64,000 nucleotides of DNA. Origin: Melanocharis versteri (Eukaryota > Chordata > Aves > Passeriformes > Melanocharitidae). Location of the stretch: contig VZTG01001572.1 of assembly GCA_013397845.1 (NCBI GenBank), forward strand, positions 507,855-571,854, written 5' to 3'. The notes under the pieces are model-generated. The model was not told the DNA's origin and did not search any database. It saw nothing but the letters and a program-made list of their open reading frames with translations. The stretch's first letter is position 1; each line of letters begins with the position of its first letter. The position numbers and the translations under genes were made by a program. Positions 11,184 to 22,753 of the stretch are shown in pieces.

Positions 11184-14100
11184 AGAGATCAGAATATGCA
11201 ATAGTTCTTTTACACGGTCTAGATAGTATCTTTAGACAGTATGTGTGTACATAAAAATGCATTTGTATTGGCAAACAAATATTTATGTGCAGAACTGAAA
11301 AAATGGATTAGTTTATTTGAGGCAGTTTTTCAAAAATCTGTTTCATCACAGTTATCAATAGTATCTTCCAACAAAATCTACTTCTTTCAGATACGAGGTT
11401 AGAATTGTCTTGAAAAAAATGTTTACCTTCTTATGTTATAACCACTTTTTGATGTAACTATATTTAAAGCCTTTGTGGCAATTTGGATATTTTGGCAAGG
11501 TACTGATGGTACATGAAAATGTCAGTTGTTTCCCATTCTCAGCTTTATATTATCTCACAGGTTTCTATCTCTATTTCTCTCATCTTTTAATTTCCAGGCA
11601 TTTTGTTCTAGATTAAAAATGTTTGTGCACAACTTTGAGATAAATGATCTTGATGCTGAAAACATTTAGCATTTCCCTTAATAAATAAAACATGGGATGT
11701 ATCATTCCATTCTTTGAGTTTGATACTCTTGGGACGTGGAGGTCCTCACCTACACTCAAAAATAGATGATTCATTCATGGGGAGGAAGGCTGAGTAGTCA
11801 GCAGATTTTCTGAGAGACAGGCTGTGGAAGGTGAATACTTGTTATATTTTAATATTCTGTAGGCAGTACTATGTGATATTGCTTCAAGTATGTTCATTGA
11901 CCTGGTCAGAGAGGTGGAGCTGCTGAATAACCATGGTGTGAACAGCTACAGGAAGCCAGCAGATCAAAGAGCTATCCACTGTTTAAAAAGCTCTTCTCAG
12001 GAGAGAAAGGAGTGGAGAATGGGGTCAATTCTTAGATGTCACTCCTGTTGAGAACAGACAGTGATGGAAGAGAGGGCATCCTCTGGTGAAAGAAACCAAA
12101 AGGCTTTTTTTTTCTCTTGTGGGGCCTGCTCAATGTTCTTTATTCTCTGCCAAAATCGAGACTTTGTATTGTGTCTTCTCTGTCCTCAGGCCTTATATGT
12201 CTAATTTATTTCATTTTTCAATTGTTCATTTTAGTACTCTGAAGCGTGGTGTCAATCCATTAGGTGTATAAATGCTGAGTGTGCTCCCTCTGGAAGGATG
12301 AAGCACTGTGTTTTTGTGCAGAGTTTCAGTGTCTCGCCTGTCTGGGTTCACATATTCTCAGTCTTGTACCTTCTTTTCCCTTGTATATGGGTGAAAAGGT
12401 GTGAGAAAAGAAACTGTGTTAAGTGAGAGAATCTGTTAGTAAATCCCCAGTATAGCTGCACAAAATGATCAGCAGCTGTAACCCAATTAAATGTAGCAAT
12501 TTCACAGTACACTACTGCTCACCAGAGAGTATATACCGATATTCTCCGAGTATTCAGCCAAACCATTTTGTACCAGTGCTTGCAAACTTCTCCTCAGGAA
12601 TATTTAACATTTGGCTTGAGCTCCTCAAACACAAAGAGAAGATGAGAGGGAAGAGCAAAAGCAAAGGAACATAGTGCAAGGAGAGCCAATTAGTAAGTAA
12701 ATCCACTCTGTCTCTTGAACACAAAGTAATCGCTTCACAGGTGTGCACAGAAAAAGTTGCAGTTATAACATAACTAGAAGGTTAACTATTTAAAAGGCCT
12801 TCTCAAAGAACATTTAGATTAGGGAGCCTTTCTTCTTCAGTTCAAAGCTCCTGCTGCTGATTTATGAGTCCAAAGTGAGGAACCAAGCTATTCTTTGTTT
12901 AATGTGATCATTTTAATAGCTAAGCCATTCCTAACTTTGCTTTTATAGATATCATGGCTCCAGTCTCTGCTGATCTGGATGCTTTTGCATACCCGTATAT
13001 ATGTGTCATAAAAGTGTTTGGCTACCAATTACTGGGGTGAGGAGAAAACTCCCCCAAAATACTCTTGCAAGGCTGAGGTTATACACTTTTCACCAAGTTC
13101 GGTATGAGACATGCCAAGAGACATCTTTAGTCTAATAAATGGTTTACAAAACAATATAACAACATTCATAGAAACTTCTGATTATATGAAAGAAAATTTT
13201 AAAACCTTTTTTTTATTAATTTCCTTTTATATTTGAAACTTTATATCTTACCTACATTGAGATACTGTGATTTTTGTCCTACCCATCTGCCAGACAATCT
13301 CAAGAAGGCTCATCCAAAGTGTGAAAAGCAGGACTCCTACTTTTGTCAATTAGTGAAAGAGACCATTTAAAGCCACGTGTCTTCTGTTCACATCTCCTGC
13401 TGAAATAATTTATTGGCAGTCATCTTGCCACCATGGGACTCAAATGGAGGAGCTTATAATATTTGTGCAAATTGCAAATGTCTTCATAAAGGATATAGAT
13501 AATATTCTCCTGTCCTCAGAGTCCCTTAGCATATACTGTCTAGAACCACAACTCACTGCAAAGACAGATCCTTAGCCTGTGGTTATGTGGCATGATACCA
13601 TATATGAAGAAGACAGAAGAAAAGAGCCCAGATCAGAGCTCTGTTTTTTACTCTAGTTTTCTGAGGCAGAGGTAAAGCAGTAATGTATTAAATCTTGTCA
13701 GAGCCTTGATTTCATCAGTGGTGCTTGGTTGTTGCTTAATTAACACACTTTACAACAGTCTGAACACCACATGGACCAGGAGTCACAATCTTACATATGG
13801 GGTGATGAATCACCAGCAGACAGGGGTTTCTGTCCTGAATTTTGTTTCTGTAGAGTGTCCTTGTTCCATAATCACTCATTTCTGTAAATAAATCACATAA
13901 CACTCACTTCCCAATAAAGTATTTACCAGCCTGAGGTTATCAACACTATGGTTTTCTCTCATTTCTTTATGTCCATATGGTAAAGTCCCAGTATAAATTT
14001 TATTTTATCCTTTACAGACCCCTGTTTCAGTTCATTTTAAGTGACTAATTTGCCTAAATAGCCTTCAGTTTGACTTGGAACTTTTTCAGCTGAACATGGT

Positions 14101-15117
14101 AAGAGAATAAAAGAATGTATATGATCTATTTAAATAATTGCCCCTCAACATCTCCAAAACTATGCAGAATATTTTTCTAAGCAGCAATAATGCCCAGTAC
14201 TCATTTTCTGCCTATTTTTGTCCTTTGTCCTCATTTCTGTAACCGAGCCCACTGTCATCTGGTAGAAATATTTACCAGTTGGATCTGAATTGGCCTGGTA
14301 ACAGTGAGAACACATCTGGAGTCTAGACTCAGCGGCTCTATGGGCAGGGTCATATCTCTGTGCTCCATCAGCCCCAGCGCCTATTTCTGTTTACATAGGT
14401 GGTGTGCGGCATCATCTGTTTCAGTTGTCAGACACTGCCAGCCCCCCGCCCCAGCCGCCCCCTCCCCTTCTCCCTGACCCTCCACCATCCCACTACTATC
14501 AGCTGGAGACAGGAAGCAGGGGACCACTGGCACACACAACGGGAGAAGAGGGGGAAGAAAATCCCTGAATCTTATAAAATCCAGCATTATCTGCGTATCT
14601 GAGCTACAGTTCAGCTCCATGGGATTCGGGTGAGAGCAGTACCTTTGTAGGATATGGCAGGAGGCTGCATCAGATGTCCAAGGGACTGAATAATCTCTTG
14701 GTACATGAGAAATTATGCCCTAAAGTCTATAAAAACTCTTTTGGTTTGATTTTTTTTCTCCTCTTCTCCTAATTGAAAGTGTGTGCTTCAACCCCTTGGA
14801 CTTCAAAACTAGAAAGTATTGTAATATTTACTGAGTACTACTTTTTATCTGAAGTAAGGCACTAAAATAAGCTTAGAAATTGTGTCATGGCAAAAAATAT
14901 AGTCAAAAGAGATTGCTGTGACAAGAATTGTGTCTCATAACACCAAGATACTTAAATTTCGGTAATGTGTGAGGTAGCTTGTGTGTTTTGAGGATGATAA
15001 TTATGCAATACTTCATTAATGCTTCTTTAAACCTATATGATAGGATTTTCTTTTCATCACTCATTGAAAAATGAGTCAGTCCCGAAGAGTAGGAACTATC
15101 TCATCAAAATATTAGTG
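11184..15117. other. Unique non-coding DNA
   Basis: No transposable element or gene is recognised. A C-rich patch at about 14435-14495 raises GC locally but contains few CpG. Octamer-like (ATTTGTGCAAAT) and forkhead-like (TGTTTACA) words occur near 13463 and 14389, but single motifs of this kind prove nothing. Confidence 0.5.
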
Positions 15118-16262
15118 TGTTGTGGTTGGTTGACTTTGGCTGGATGCCAGGTGTACACCAAGCAGCTCTATTGCTTCCCTCCTCAGCAGCATGAGGGTGG
15201 GGGTGAAAAAATAAGACGAACAAAATTTGTGGGTCAAGGTAAAGGCAGTTTAATAAACCAAAAGCAAAGGGCATGCATGGAAGCTAAGGAAAACAAAAGA
15301 TTTATTTTCTACTTCTATGTTCACTTCCACTTGCTGAGAAGTAGGGCTTCTTGCTCTGGAAGGCAAATGTTGTCATAGTGAATGCTCCACACCCCTCCTT
15401 TTTCCCCAGGCTTAACTCATGATTTTCTCTACCTCCTGCATCCCAGTGGCGCAGGAGGAAGGGGAATGGGGACTGTGGTCGCTTTGTCACTCATTCTCTC
15501 TGACACTCCTGCCTCCTCAACAGGAGGACTCCTCACACTCTCTTCCTGCTCCAGCACTGGGTCCCTCCCACAGGAGGCAGTTCTCTACAAACTTCTCCAG
15601 CATGAGTCCTTCCCATGGGCTGCAGTTCTTCACAAACTGCTTCAGCGTGGGTCCCTTCCACGGGATGCAGTCCTTTGGGAACAGGCTGCTCCAGTGTGGA
15701 TCCCTCATGGGTTCCTGCCAGTGAACTTGCTGCAGTGTGGGCTTCTCTCTCCAAAGGGACACAGGTCCTGACAGGACCCTGCTCTAGTGTGGGCTTCCCA
15801 CACAGTCACAGACTCTTTTGGGCATCCCCCTGCTCTGGTGTGGGGTCCTTCACAGGCTGCAAGTGGATGTTGGCTCCTCTATGAATCTCTGTGGGGACAT
15901 GGGAGGCACAGCTGCCTCACCAAGAGCTGCAGGGGAATCTCTGCTCTGGTGCCTGGAGCAACTGCCCCTCCTCCTCCACTAACCTTGATGTCTGCAGGGC
16001 TGTTTGTCTCACATATTCTCGCTCCTCTCTCTGGCTGTTGTTAACTGCATTATCCCAGAGGTGCATCATTGCTGATGAGCTTGGCCTTGGTGGATCTGTA
16101 TTGGAGCTGGTGGGTATTGGCTCTGTTCAGAGAATCATTTATGAAAAAGACATAACTCATACAAAGACGATCACATATTAATGTGATGCCCACTTCTAGA
16201 GTCTGGTAGAGAAGTTGCACAACACACCTTTGGGGGCTTTGTCACAAGGAGATATGCACAGC
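15118..16262 (-). mobile_element. Avian endogenous retrovirus LTR (probable solo LTR)
   Basis: I recognise this as an abundant avian LTR, here in reverse orientation. The plus-strand edge begins TGTTGTGG, the complement of the usual LTR 3' end. It continues through a GGGTCAAGGTAAAGGCAG block, pyrimidine-rich DNA, a set of degenerate tandem units (about 15550-15870), and a conserved block near 16080-16130. No gag, pol or env-like frame and no partner LTR adjoin it, so it is probably a solo LTR. The TATA-containing segment seen in relatives appears to be deleted near 16040-16055. The right edge is diverged and uncertain by tens of bases, and no target duplication is clear. The ERV class is not assigned. 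Confidence 0.78.
15550..15870. repeat. Degenerate tandem repeats inside the LTR
   Basis: Six or seven imperfect units of about 40-55 bases, each with a core like CTCCAGTGTGGGTCC, a CCACGGG-like block and a TGCAG step. They are typical of this LTR's U3 region. Because the units avoid stops, they create overlapping open frames on both strands (up to 129 codons) that are not genes. Confidence 0.75.
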
Positions 16263-17845
16263 TTGAGCTAAATGCTCAGACTGCTGGTGAGAAGAAGGTA
16301 ACTCTTTAAATCTAATGTGGATTGACCCAGTATGGCCCTTATAACACATTCTTAAGTATAGTACTGTTCCTCTGAAAACAAGGAGCAAATATTTATAAAT
16401 ACAAGATGATGTGTGCCTCTTTTATTCTGTAATGTGTAAGCAGGTCCTCCTGTTGGTAAGAGGAATTCTGTTTACAGAGAGAAAAAACAGACAAATTTCT
16501 ACAATCACACTTTTATCAGCAAACATTGTCTCTTCTCTGAATACTTGGAGCTAAATCTGCTTGAATGGGAACACACACAGTTTTGTTAAAGGGGTGTGTG
16601 AGATACTCTACTGTTTCTTGCATCAATATAATGATGTTAAAACTTTGCTTTAGTTGCTGGGATAGATTCTATCATCATCACTAAAAGTTGTACAATCTTC
16701 TTCAGCGTAATGGGGCTGCATAAAGTTAATGAGTTGAAAAAGTGCTTGCGAAGTATTTTGGTATTGGTGATGTGGCAAAAGTCAGAAATAATCCTCCTTG
16801 ACTCAGTCTGCAGAGCAGTTGGCAGACCAGGCAATATTTGTTTTTCTTTTTTCAAAAGTACTTTTTTATCTCATAAACTCTGAATAAAATTTTGAAAAGT
16901 GAGACTTGCTGGCTCTATTCAGCGCATGTTGGAGGCGGTGTTAATACATCTTTTGACTTTAATTGGAGCAGAGCATAGCTAATGCCAAGTATTTTTGAGA
17001 TGTCTCAACATCACTTTAAAAAGTATCACTTCTGAAAACATATTTTTTCCAACAAAACAGTGTTGTTTTCAAAGCCGAGGGACAAACATTATCAAGTCTA
17101 CAAAAGAATGGTATATTAGGTTTGAATTTTCCTTTCCAACACATTGGTTTGGAGAAACTGACAAAACAAAGCTAGTTGGATCCTCCATAAAAGAGAAAAC
17201 TTAGTTCAGATCTTATATCACAGACCTTGGATGTAATATTTTCCTCTATAAAAAGGTGAAAATTGCTCCCTTTATGATACAAGAGATTAGTTTACAAAAA
17301 TATAATACCCAGAAATTACTTGAGTGTGTTTCTACCATACATCATATCATCACAATATTTCCATGGATTTCTATGGTAATTCCACTTGGGTGTGTTAAGA
17401 AGGCTCTCAAAAATTACAGAAAGTAAAAGAAGAATAGTTAAAAAGTATTTTTTAAAAAACTTATACCTATATTACTATAATTGACATAATATCATGTAGA
17501 GCTAGCTGAAGGAATAGGATTCAGTTCACAAAACTTAATTGTGATAAAGACCTCAAATTATTGTGAAATGCTGAGAAACACTTATTCCCTAAGATAGTTT
17601 TATTATTACTGAAAACACTGCTGGACTAGGGTAGAAAATAATTGGCTGCCAAAAGAAAACAAAGCGGGATGTATTTGAAATTGATCTTTTCACTCAGTCA
17701 TCTGTATTCATCTGGTCACTGCAGATGGTGTCAATAGCATCACAGGTAACGTGATTAACTGGGGCTTGGCTATGAGGGCTCTGTGGATGTAGAGCTATCA
17801 ATCTGCTCATTCTCATTGTCTCTTTCTGTCTATTGTTTTTGTTAG
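16263..17845. other. Unique AT-rich DNA
   Basis: No repeat or gene is recognised. There are short open frames only. Confidence 0.55.
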
Positions 17846-18283
17846 TGGCAATGAGGTGCAAGCCCTATGAGAAGAAGCTGAACGAGCTGGGGCTGTTTAG
17901 CCTGGAGAAAAAGAGGCCTCAGGAGGGACGTTTTTGTCTACAACTGCCTGAAAGGAGGGTGTAGCCAGGTGGGGGTAGATATCTTCCCCCAAAAAGTGAC
18001 AAGACAAGAGGAAGTGTCCTGAAGTTCCACAGAAGCAGTTTAGATTGGGTATTAGGAAAATTTCTTTGCTGAAAAGGTGGTTAGCCATTGGAACAAGGTA
18101 CCCAGGGAAGTGGTGGAATCCTTGGAAGTGTTTGAAAAACATGTAGATATGGCTTTTGGGTACACTGTTTGTGGTGAACAACTGGATTTGGTGACCTTAA
18201 GGGTCGTTCTCAATCTAAATAATTTTATCATGGAATCATAGAATTAATCAATCTAGTACAGAAGTTATGATTCTATGATTCTA
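17846..18283 (+). mobile_element. CR1 LINE 3' fragment
   Basis: Sense CR1. It begins at a GGCAATGAGGTGCAAGCCCTATGAG-type block, then GAGCTGGGGCTGTTTAGCCTGGAGAA, a diverged GTAGATATCTTC region, TTAGATTGGGTATTAGGAAAA, and CCAGGGAAGTGGTGGAATCC. It ends with two ATTCTATG-type tail units. The tail contains a perfect 12-bp inverted repeat, listed separately. Confidence 0.9.
18233..18281. repeat. Inverted repeat of CR1 tail units
   Basis: GAATCATAGAAT at 18233-18244 is the exact reverse complement of ATTCTATGATTC at 18270-18281, with a 25-base spacer. Both arms are CR1 tail octamers in opposite orientation, as if a tiny antisense CR1 end abuts the sense copy. Confidence 0.85.
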
Positions 18284-18504
18284 AGTATTAGAACCTCTCA
18301 GGATCGAAACCAGCTCTTCTACCTTTGAGTGAATAAAAGAGGACTTCCTTCCTTCCTGTTTCCACAGTGTCACAAATATTCTTTTCTCTTGAAAGCACCA
18401 AATTTTGACTCTTTATTTTCCTCCCCTTGTCCTATGATACATTCAGAGAAGTAAGAAACATGCTGTACTTTTTGAACACACATTGAATGGAGGCGTTAGA
18501 AGAT

Positions 18505-18536
18505 CATATATATATATATATGCGCACATATATATG
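18505..18536. repeat. (AT)n microsatellite with palindromic core
   Basis: An alternating AT tract is interrupted by GCGCAC. The two flanking (AT) arms can fold on each other around the GCGC core. Confidence 0.85.
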
Positions 18537-21500
18537 CAGCATGTCTCAAAATCTTCCCAGGGAGGTGAAAATATACTTTGCAATGTGTGAAGGTAAATTT
18601 TTTGAAAGATCCCATGGTCAGATTTTTTTGCTTGATTCTGGAAAAAGGCCAATGTTTCTGAAGTACTCATGGAACTTTGCAATGCTCATTGCAACATCTG
18701 TGGGCAGGTTTTTTTAAAAATGATTGGCACCTAGGGTGCAATTAATGCCCCAGAGTCTGGCAATCTGTTTTGGCATTAAAAAGAAAACTGAGAAGTTTAG
18801 AAATCACTAAGGAACGAAAGAAACGCTGAGAAACTGCTAGAAAGTGTAGTCTGTTTATTTTGAGTAGCAATGAAAAGTTACCTTGATTGCCTTGCTACTT
18901 CCCAGAAAAAGGCCAGCTATAAAAAAATAGAGTTAAAATCATCCTATAGCAGTAGAAGTGGCATGAAACTACTAAAATTAAAAGCTTAAACCAGAAAATA
19001 GTAAGTAACGTGTCATCAGGAATAACCCCTTGGTGGTTCAGCTGCACAGTTACACCATTGAACCTCTGTGGTGTGTCTTTGAAAAGTGAGCTTGGTCAGG
19101 TAATATGTCCGCAGCTCTCAAATGCTTGGAAAGCATTCAAGGGACACAAAATGAGTGGACAAAGAATATGCTCAGAGTCTCAGGTCTTTTGCTGATGCAG
19201 CTGACCACCTTCAGTCAAGTCATGTCATCAAACACTTTTTCCTGATGTCCTAACCTCTGCTTCAAATCTCTGTGTATTTTTTCCCATGAGAAGCATGTGT
19301 GAACAGCATTGGGGTGAGGCACACAAGGGCAGACGTCAGTGGGACGGACCTGTCATTGTTTAGCTTTCAGGAAAAGAGGATTAGAAAAAAAATTTGACAA
19401 AACGGAGAGCTTTGAAAAGAATAGACATGAGCAGTCAGATTGCAAAATGTTTAGTGGTCTCATTTGATCAAAGTCAAAAGAATCCAAAACAATTACAGTG
19501 AATGGTGGGAGAAGGAAACGGTGACTTTCTAACTTGATGGTCTTGGCATGGTAGGCACTCTTATTTCTAGGCCACTATTGCAAATCTGGCTCAGCTAACA
19601 AGGGTGGGAAATCATAGCCACGTAAAAACTGTTTATTCTCAGAAATTATATGAAGTGAGTCAGAGAATTCAGTCACATTTCTGTGGGCAAATCCCTCTGC
19701 ATTTAAACATTCCCCCACAGTGGACAGCACATGGCACTTGGCACACGCTCCACACTCCAAGTGGGATACAAGGGCAATATTGGTGTGGTAACTCCTAGAA
19801 GTAATCATATATTCCCAGTTTTCCCTCAGTCTGGCAAAAATGGAAAGAAGCTTGAAGTCAAAGCACCCAAAAGGAATGAACTTCCCCAAAGACTTCAAAT
19901 TACGCTGTTACTCGGGCAATTTTTACTGTGGATAAATTCATGAAATGGAGAGGGGGTTGTGAAGATAGTGAATGTGGCCGTAATTTTGGCCTGCTATGGA
20001 AAGTGTGGAACCAGATGTGGAAGTTAATGTAGAAAAGGAACATTGAAGGAGTATAAACAGATGGCAAATAAAATAAGACCTTTCTGTCTCATATTTATGA
20101 AGAAGTCACATGTAAGAAAATGAACTTCTAAGAACCCACTGTGAGCAATGAAATAGGAGAGTCTGGAAGAAAGAATCTGGGACTGATCCTATTAAATAAA
20201 CTCCAGTGTCAAAGAGCATCGTGGGATGTATCGCTCAAGAACAATAAATCCTATCACAAAGATTTCTGCCGCCAAGATTTAGTATCTACAGTATGATGCA
20301 CATACTGCTGGATTAGCTCTAGCCTGCAGACCAGCTGATAGTTCTGTGTAAAAAGGATTTTTTTTCGGTCATCATATCGACTGAAAAGTCTTACTTTACA
20401 TCAAAACCATTTGAAATTCAGTACTTTTCAACCAGACCAACACTTTATTGTGTACAATTTTCCCTTAGGATTTTCTTTCCTTTACATGGTAAAGGGTCCT
20501 GGTCCAGAGCTCTTGCTCTCTAAGTAAATAATCACCTACTGTAATTTAATTCAGATGAGTAAACTATTAGTTTATTATGAATTAAAAGGTGATATAGTGT
20601 TCCTCCCACAACATTATTAAAAAAAAAAATCATGTAATTCAATGATGATTCAAATAATGAGGGAGGCCTTATTTTAATATTTACATCTATGTGGGTGCTG
20701 CTGTAGGGACTGAAAATGTACTTTTGTAACTTGAAGGCTGAAATGAACCCACGACGTTTTTAGTTTAGCTGATAAGAGAGACATTTACATTTCTTTACTC
20801 AAATGTGACTCCTTTAAGTGTATATATTCTGATAGAAGAAAAATACATGTGTTAGAAATTCTTTGTTGAAATAGCATGTCAATTATTACAAAGTTATAAA
20901 TGCTTTAGAAATGAATTACTGTCTCACATATGTTCACTCAAGGCTCTGAGTTGAAAAAGGTAGTAAATATGCTGCATGAAGGATGATCATGAAAATAAAG
21001 AAAGAAAGATCTGGACATAATTACCTAGTTCAATTTTACTTTCCTCAGTAACTAAATAAAAACATCTCAATTTACATAATCCACAGGTTTTGTTATGTTT
21101 GTACAAAATTGTAACAATTAAAAAAATATCTAAACCCAGCAATAGATGTAAAACACAAGCAAGTAATAGAGGACGTGTTACAGCAATGTTGACACCTGAA
21201 CCTTTAGTGGAATTTTACATTTGAAATTTTACCATATCTCTTAATTTTTTTACTTATAGAACACAATGAGCTCTTCATTGTTTCTAGAATTTGTCCGGAA
21301 ATGAATTAACTATTAATGTCTGTTAGACTCTTACAGAAAAAGATAATCCTGACACTTAAAATTTCTGGGGCATTTTTAAAAACCAGCAGATTTACCTGAA
21401 GGAGAGAAACTCAAAATGAGCAAAGGATGAAATGTTTTGTTCCATCTTTAAAAAGAGGGAAATGTCACACCTCACAGAGGGCCATTAAAATATAGAAGAG

Positions 21501-22031
21501 AAAGAGGTGGAAATGCTGAATGTTGAGAAAATTTCCTGGTTTGGAAAGTATTCTTGCAACAGCAAGTGAGAATCATTATTATGTAGTTTCTCTCTTTTGT
21601 GTATGTAAAAACTCTTTTGATGACAAGATTTTGGCCAGCTGGACGACAATGAAGTTGTTTCTTTCAAACCTGTTCTTATTCCCATTAGGGTAAGAAGGAT
21701 ATGTCAAATATTAAGTGCAATGATCATTAGGTTAAATGCAATATTAACCTCAAAGTTTAACTAGGCTAAAGAATACCTTAGTTGTTTGAGTCTCATAACA
21801 CCAAATACCCTAGAACCTGACCTTGCTTCAAAGAAGGTAGAGGGTAAAAGCCTAGTCAGTAGAGTTTAGTTAGTGACAGAAATGGGCTTCAGCTGTCTCA
21901 GAGAAAAGGAGGATAATGGTTGGATGGAAATGACTTCACAGGACTTCTTAACTCTTGGGTCTGGCGTGCGTCAAGCACATATTATCACTCTGTGCTGGAA
22001 GAAGGCGGAATGAAGGATCATGTCACACACC
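18537..22031. other. Unique AT-rich DNA
   Basis: No repeat, exon or RNA gene is recognised. The 107-codon minus frame at 19575-19898 has no identifiable domain. Confidence 0.55.
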
Positions 22032-22298
22032 GAATCATAGAATCACAGAATGGCTGAGGTTGGAAGAAACTTGTGAAGGTCATCTGGTGACCTGGTCCTA
22101 CAGCCTGTTTCCCAGGACCATGTCCATGCAGCTTCTGAATATCTCCAGGGATGGACATTCCACAACATCTCTGGACAACCTGCTCCAGTGCTCAGTCACT
22201 CTCCCAATTAAAAGATGTTTCTTTGTGCTCAGACAGTACCTCTTGTGTTTCAGTTTGTGCCTGTTTCCTCTTATCACTGAGACTGGAGTGTGGCTGAA
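22032..22298 (-). mobile_element. CR1 LINE 3' fragment
   Basis: Antisense CR1. It starts with tail octamers (GAATCATAGAATCACAGAAT), followed by GGTTGGAAGAAAC, GAATATCTCCAGGGATGGAC, TCCACAACATCTCTGGACAACCTG and a TGTGTTTCAGTTTGTGCC block. It loses similarity near 22298. Open frames at 21955-22374 and on the opposite strand are by-products of this repeat. Confidence 0.9.
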
Positions 22299-22640
22299 AA
22301 ACAGGGAAGAGGTTCCTGACCAGAGAACCCACATGTGGAACAGGCAGGTAGGGCTGCAAATCAAGCCTTGGTGAGCATGGCCACCAAACATGGGGAGTCA
22401 TATCCATACTTGTGGTGGAACTCTTGCTCATCCTAATCCATAGCAATGGATCCTGAACTGCTTTTAATGCACAGATAGAGACTCTGTGAAGGCACAGAGG
22501 ACAGCAGTGCTGCCAGTGTACTGTCAATGCACCACTCTCCCTATGTTCATGTGTTTTCTTAACTGAGCAATAGACTGGGAGGCACCAATGTGGCCTTGAC
22601 TGGTCAGCAGCTTTTCAGAAAAAGAATTTCCTAAGAAAAT
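22299..22640. other. Unique DNA between repeats
   Basis: No similarity is recognised past the CR1 break. The minus frame entering this stretch is a repeat shadow. Confidence 0.5.
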
Positions 22641-22753
22641 GTTCTTTCTTGCTTTCTTGCTTTCTTGCTTTACTTGCTTTGTTGCTTTCTCGCTTTTTCT
22701 CTCTCTTTCTCTCTTTGTCTCTCTTTCTTTCTCTCCCTATTCTTCATTTCTCT
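22641..22753. repeat. Pyrimidine-rich (CTTGCTTT)n / (CT)n tract
   Basis: About five imperfect TTGCTTTC units pass into CTCTTT and CTCTCT repeats. The plus strand is almost purely C/T for about 110 bases. The 84-codon frame over it (Phe, Leu and Ser only, in effect) is a composition artefact. Confidence 0.9.

Noticed and set aside
14430..14500. Possible CpG island
   Set aside because: The patch is C-rich but short and has too few CpG.
15382..15771. Overlapping frames on both strands, up to 129 codons
   Set aside because: All lie in the tandem units of an LTR.
21955..22527. Plus and minus frames of 97-139 codons
   Set aside because: They are shadows of the CR1 copy at 22032-22298.
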